Origin: Tropicimonas sp. IMCC34043
Lineage (GTDB): Bacteria; Pseudomonadota; Alphaproteobacteria; Rhodobacterales; Rhodobacteraceae
Length of the DNA: 64,000 nucleotides
Direction: 5' to 3'
Assembly (NCBI RefSeq): GCF_003390845.1
Contig: NZ_QMEK01000006.1
Span: 1 to 64,000, forward strand
Shown piece by piece: positions 61,449 through 64,000 of the stretch (position 1 is the first letter of the stretch; the number at the start of each line of letters is the position of its first letter). A model generated the notes under the pieces. The model saw only the letters and a list, made by a program, of their open reading frames with translations, ran no database searches and was not told where the DNA came from. Position numbers and translations under genes: made by a program.

Positions 61449-61916
61449 CTATACCGCGTTGGTGTCCCGTGGCGGACCGAACCGGTTCACCATCCGTTCG
61501 ATGATCTGGTCGCGCGACTGGCGATAGCGGGCGAGCTTCGCCTCGCGGGTCTCGCCCAGACCCGTCGGATCCATGATCGGCCAATATTCGACATCGAGAT
61601 GATAGAACCGGGTCAGTTCCAGCGCCTTGCGCTGGCTGGCCGGGGTGAGTGCCACGATCAGGTCGAACCCGCCAAGATCGTCGCCCCAGTCCTGCATCTC
61701 GTCGAAACTGCGCGGGCGATGCCGGGTCAGTTCGACGTCCATTTCCTTGCAAACGGCGACGACAAATCCGTCGATCTCGAGATCGTTCTTCACCCCCGCC
61801 GACTGGACATAGAAACTGTGACCGTAAAACAATTTGGCGATACCCTCGGCCATCGGAGACCGCACGACATTGTAGTCGCAGGTAAACAGCACCGAGGCCG
61901 GGAAACCGGAGGGCAT
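61449..61916 (-). CDS. Low-molecular-weight phosphatase / ArsC-like family protein
   Basis: The 155-residue protein has the C-x5-R loop FTCDYNVVRSPMAEG (Cys13, Arg19) of low-molecular-weight protein tyrosine phosphatases and thioredoxin-type arsenate reductases. A C-terminal general-acid motif IMDPTG is also present. Substrate is unknown; the gene is a constant member of this operon in Rhodobacterales. It begins 5 bases after the UPF0262 gene. Confidence 0.88.
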   Translation of the reverse strand: MPSGFPASVLFTCDYNVVRSPMAEGIAKLFYGHSFYVQSAGVKNDLEIDGFVVAVCKEMDVELTRHRPRSFDEMQDWGDDLGGFDLIVALTPASQRKALELTRFYHLDVEYWPIMDPTGLGETREAKLARYRQSRDQIIERMVNRFGPPRDTNAV

Positions 61917-61920
61917 ACGG

Positions 61921-62406
61921 TCAACCTCCGAAATGCAGCACGCAAATCAGGGTGAAAAGCCGTCTGGCGGTATCGATATCCATTTCAGCCTTGCCTTCCA
62001 GCCGTTCCAGCAAAACGCGCGCACCTTCGTTGTGGATGCCGCGACGGGCCATGTCTATCGCCTCGATCTGGCTTGGCGGCATGTTCTTGACGGCGGCGAA
62101 ATAGCTTTCGCAGATCTGGAAGTAATCCTTCACCACCTGCCGGAACGGCCCGAGCGAGAGGTGGAATTCCGCCAGTTTCTGCCGTTCCTCGTCCGAGACC
62201 TCGAACACCAGCCGCCGCTCGCGGATCGCAAGGTTGACCCGGAACGGTCCCTCGGGCGTCGTCTCGCCGGCATGCGCCGGCAGGGCAAAGCTGTTGTCCT
62301 CCAGCAGATCGAAGATCGCGACCTGGCGTTCCTGCTCGATCTCGGGCGTCGGCGCGGCAAGCCGGGTGTCGTCGATCTCGATATGGATGATGCGAAGATT
62401 GCTCAT
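61921..62406 (-). CDS. UPF0262 family protein
   Basis: The 161-residue protein starts MSNLRIIHIEIDD and contains LAIRERRLVFEVSDEE, LSLGPFRQVVKDYFQICESY and RRGIHNEGARVLLERLEGKA, conserved in UPF0262 of alphaproteobacteria. Function is unknown. It overlaps hisD by four bases, which suggests co-production with it. Confidence 0.92.
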   Translation of the reverse strand: MSNLRIIHIEIDDTRLAAPTPEIEQERQVAIFDLLEDNSFALPAHAGETTPEGPFRVNLAIRERRLVFEVSDEERQKLAEFHLSLGPFRQVVKDYFQICESYFAAVKNMPPSQIEAIDMARRGIHNEGARVLLERLEGKAEMDIDTARRLFTLICVLHFGG

Positions 62407-63728
62407 GTTCCGGCCTCGTTGGTGGTCGGCGTGTTCAGTCGGTCGAGCCGGGCGCGGACGGACAGCCCGTGCGCCTCGAGGCTTTCCGAGATCGCCAGCC
62501 GTTCGGCTGCCGGGCCGATCGCGGCCAGCGCCGCGGGGGTCATCCGGGCAAGCGTGGTGCGTTTCAGAAAATCCATCACCGAAAGACCACTGGAAAACCG
62601 GGCAGACCGCGCCGTCGGCAGCACGTGATTGGGCCCGCCCACATAGTCGCCGATTGCCTCGGGCGTCCAGGCGCCGATGAAGATGGCGCCGGCATGGCGA
62701 ACCCTTGCGACCAGCGCCTCCGCCTCGGCCGTGCACAGTTCCAGGTGTTCGGGTGCCACGCGGTCCGAAAGCTCCACCGCCTCGTCCATGTCGCGCACGG
62801 TGATGACGGCACCGAAATCCCGCCAGGAGGCCGCGGCGATCTCGCGCCGCTGCAGGGTTTCGAGCCGCTTCTCGACCGCCGCCGCGACCGCCCGGCCAAA
62901 GCCCGCGTCGGGCGTGACCAGGATCGCCTGGGCCGAGGCGTCATGTTCGGCCTGGCTCATCAGATCGACCGCGATCCAGTCCGGGTCATTGTCGGCGTCG
63001 GCGATGACGAGGATCTCGGACGGACCTGCAATCATGTCGATCCCGACGCGCCCGAAGACCCGCCGCTTGGCCGCCGCGACATAGGCGTTGCCGGGTCCGG
63101 TGATCTTGTCGACCGGCACGACGGTCTCCGTACCATAGGCGAGCGCCGCAATGGCCTGCGCGCCGCCGAGGCGATAGACCTTGTCGACCCCGGCAATCCG
63201 TGCGGCGAGCAGTACCAGCGGATTCACCAGACCGTCGGGCGTCGGCACGGTGACGACCAGCCGGTCGACCCCCGCGACACGCGCCGGGATCGCATTCATC
63301 AGAACCGACGAGGGATAAGAGGCAAGCCCGCCCGGCACGTAAAGCCCGGCTGCCGAAACCGGCGTCCAGCGCCAGCCGAGGTCGGCCCCCGCGGCATCGG
63401 TCCAGCGCGCGTCTTCCGGCATCTGGCGGCTGTGATAGGCCCGGATCCGCTCGGCCGCGAGGTTCAGGGCGTCACGGTCGTCGGGTGTAACCTTGGCGCA
63501 TTCGGCCTCGATCTCGGCCTCCGAGAAGGCCAGCGTCTCTGGCGTCAGTCGCACCCGGTCGAAACGTTCCGTCAGCTCGATCAGCGCCGCGTCGCCGCGC
63601 GCCCGCACATCGCCAATGATCCCGGCGACAGCAGCATCGACATCCGGCGCATCCTCGCGCTTGGTGGTCAGGAACGCTGCAAAGCGGGTCGCGAAATCGG
63701 CATCCGTTGTGTCGAGAAACTGGGGCAT
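62403..63728 (-). CDS. hisD: Histidinol dehydrogenase
   Basis: The 441-residue protein has the HisD segments GWRWTPVSAAGLYVPGGLA, VYRLGGAQAIAALAYGTE, DKITGPGNAYVAAAKR, DMIAGPSEILVIAD and QAEHDASAQAIL (zinc and substrate ligands), as well as APEHLEL. It oxidises L-histidinol to histidine in two NAD-dependent steps in the cytoplasm. The first gene after the DUF2948 gene; an 81-base gap lies between them. Confidence 0.97.
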   Translation of the reverse strand: MPQFLDTTDADFATRFAAFLTTKREDAPDVDAAVAGIIGDVRARGDAALIELTERFDRVRLTPETLAFSEAEIEAECAKVTPDDRDALNLAAERIRAYHSRQMPEDARWTDAAGADLGWRWTPVSAAGLYVPGGLASYPSSVLMNAIPARVAGVDRLVVTVPTPDGLVNPLVLLAARIAGVDKVYRLGGAQAIAALAYGTETVVPVDKITGPGNAYVAAAKRRVFGRVGIDMIAGPSEILVIADADNDPDWIAVDLMSQAEHDASAQAILVTPDAGFGRAVAAAVEKRLETLQRREIAAASWRDFGAVITVRDMDEAVELSDRVAPEHLELCTAEAEALVARVRHAGAIFIGAWTPEAIGDYVGGPNHVLPTARSARFSSGLSVMDFLKRTTLARMTPAALAAIGPAAERLAISESLEAHGLSVRARLDRLNTPTTNEAGT

Positions 63729-63809
63729 GACGTCTCCTTGTCCGGCCCCTGATACTGAACGATGGCCCCCGCCTCAAGCGGCGCAAGCGCGCGGGGCCGA
63801 TGCTTGCGT

Positions 63810-64000
63810 TCAGTCCTCGTGGACGGGTGCACGCCCCGAGGGCGCGACATAGGGCCGGGTCACATCGCGCAGCGTGACATTCACGCTTTCGACCTCTGCC
63901 GCGATGGCGCCGTCGCCGGCCAGCGTCAGGGTCATCCGGCCGGTGCCATCGGCGCCGGGTTCGAACGCGATTTCGAGCAGCGACAGGATCGTGTCGGGAT
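63810..64000 (-). CDS. DUF2948 family protein (partial, N-terminus outside window)
   Basis: The last 63 codons are visible: DTILSLLEIAFEPG, MTLTLAGDGAIAAEVESVN, VTLRDVTRPYVAPSG and the end APVHED. This matches the C-terminus of DUF2948 proteins, which precede hisD in Rhodobacterales. Function unknown. Confidence 0.8.
   Translation of the reverse strand, partial: PDTILSLLEIAFEPGADGTGRMTLTLAGDGAIAAEVESVNVTLRDVTRPYVAPSGRAPVHED

Noticed and set aside
1-64000. CRISPR arrays or rRNA genes
   Set aside because: No regularly spaced identical repeats with unique spacers and no rRNA-like sequence were found by eye.

Overview
The window looks like chromosome of a Rhodobacteraceae-type alphaproteobacterium. 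Base composition is GC-rich, and the right end carries a tightly coupled operon (DUF2948, hisD, UPF0262, LMW phosphatase-like, infA, maf, rnase G-like, yacG, then tRNA-Phe) whose order I know from Rhodobacterales. Genus cannot be fixed from the sequence alone.

Layout. (1) 1-5675: a sugar-uptake locus with FGGY kinase (cut by the window edge), CUT2-type ABC permease, ATPase and binding protein on the minus strand, and a class I aldolase facing away. The kinase, importer and aldolase set resembles the logic of the Lsr (AI-2) pathway, but the substrate is unknown. (2) 6027-21075: an unusual catabolic locus. A plus-strand operon holds a CUT2 ABC importer, ethanolamine ammonia-lyase EutBC, a polysaccharide-deacetylase-family hydrolase and a penicillin-acylase-family hydrolase. 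It ends at a hairpin and is followed by a LuxR-type regulator fused to a substrate-binding domain. Divergent from it lie an AraC regulator, two SDR dehydrogenases and an exported choloylglycine-hydrolase-like amidase. I infer uptake and hydrolysis of an N-acyl amino alcohol (N-acylethanolamine-like), with EutBC acting on the released amino alcohol. (3) 21153-36254: a complete-looking sulfoacetate pathway: LacI regulator, sulfoacetaldehyde dehydrogenase (SauS), sulfoacetate-CoA ligase (SauT), a TTT (tctCBA-like) transporter, Xsc, Pta and the SoeABC sulfite dehydrogenase.

(4) 36255-36837: intergenic DNA with an IS5-like remnant. (5) 36838-44606: an RND efflux operon (pump, adaptor, NodT-type outer-membrane lipoprotein) divergent from a response regulator and histidine kinase. 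(6) about 44786-58553: a decayed mobile island. It starts with a frameshifted tyrosine integrase and a head-to-head remnant of an excisionase and an XRE repressor. Its cargo is a small membrane protein, two adjacent HKD-nuclease/SF2-helicase fusion genes (candidate defence system), an MFS transporter and a HipBA module with a striking operator array. It ends with MobC-like and replication-initiator-like genes. (7) 58505-59177: a 49-bp copy of the 3' part of tRNA-Phe lies in inverted orientation to the intact tRNA-Phe gene. (8) 59255-64000: the conserved housekeeping operon.

No rRNA genes or CRISPR arrays were seen. All functional names rest on motifs and family recognition by eye; no database search was run.
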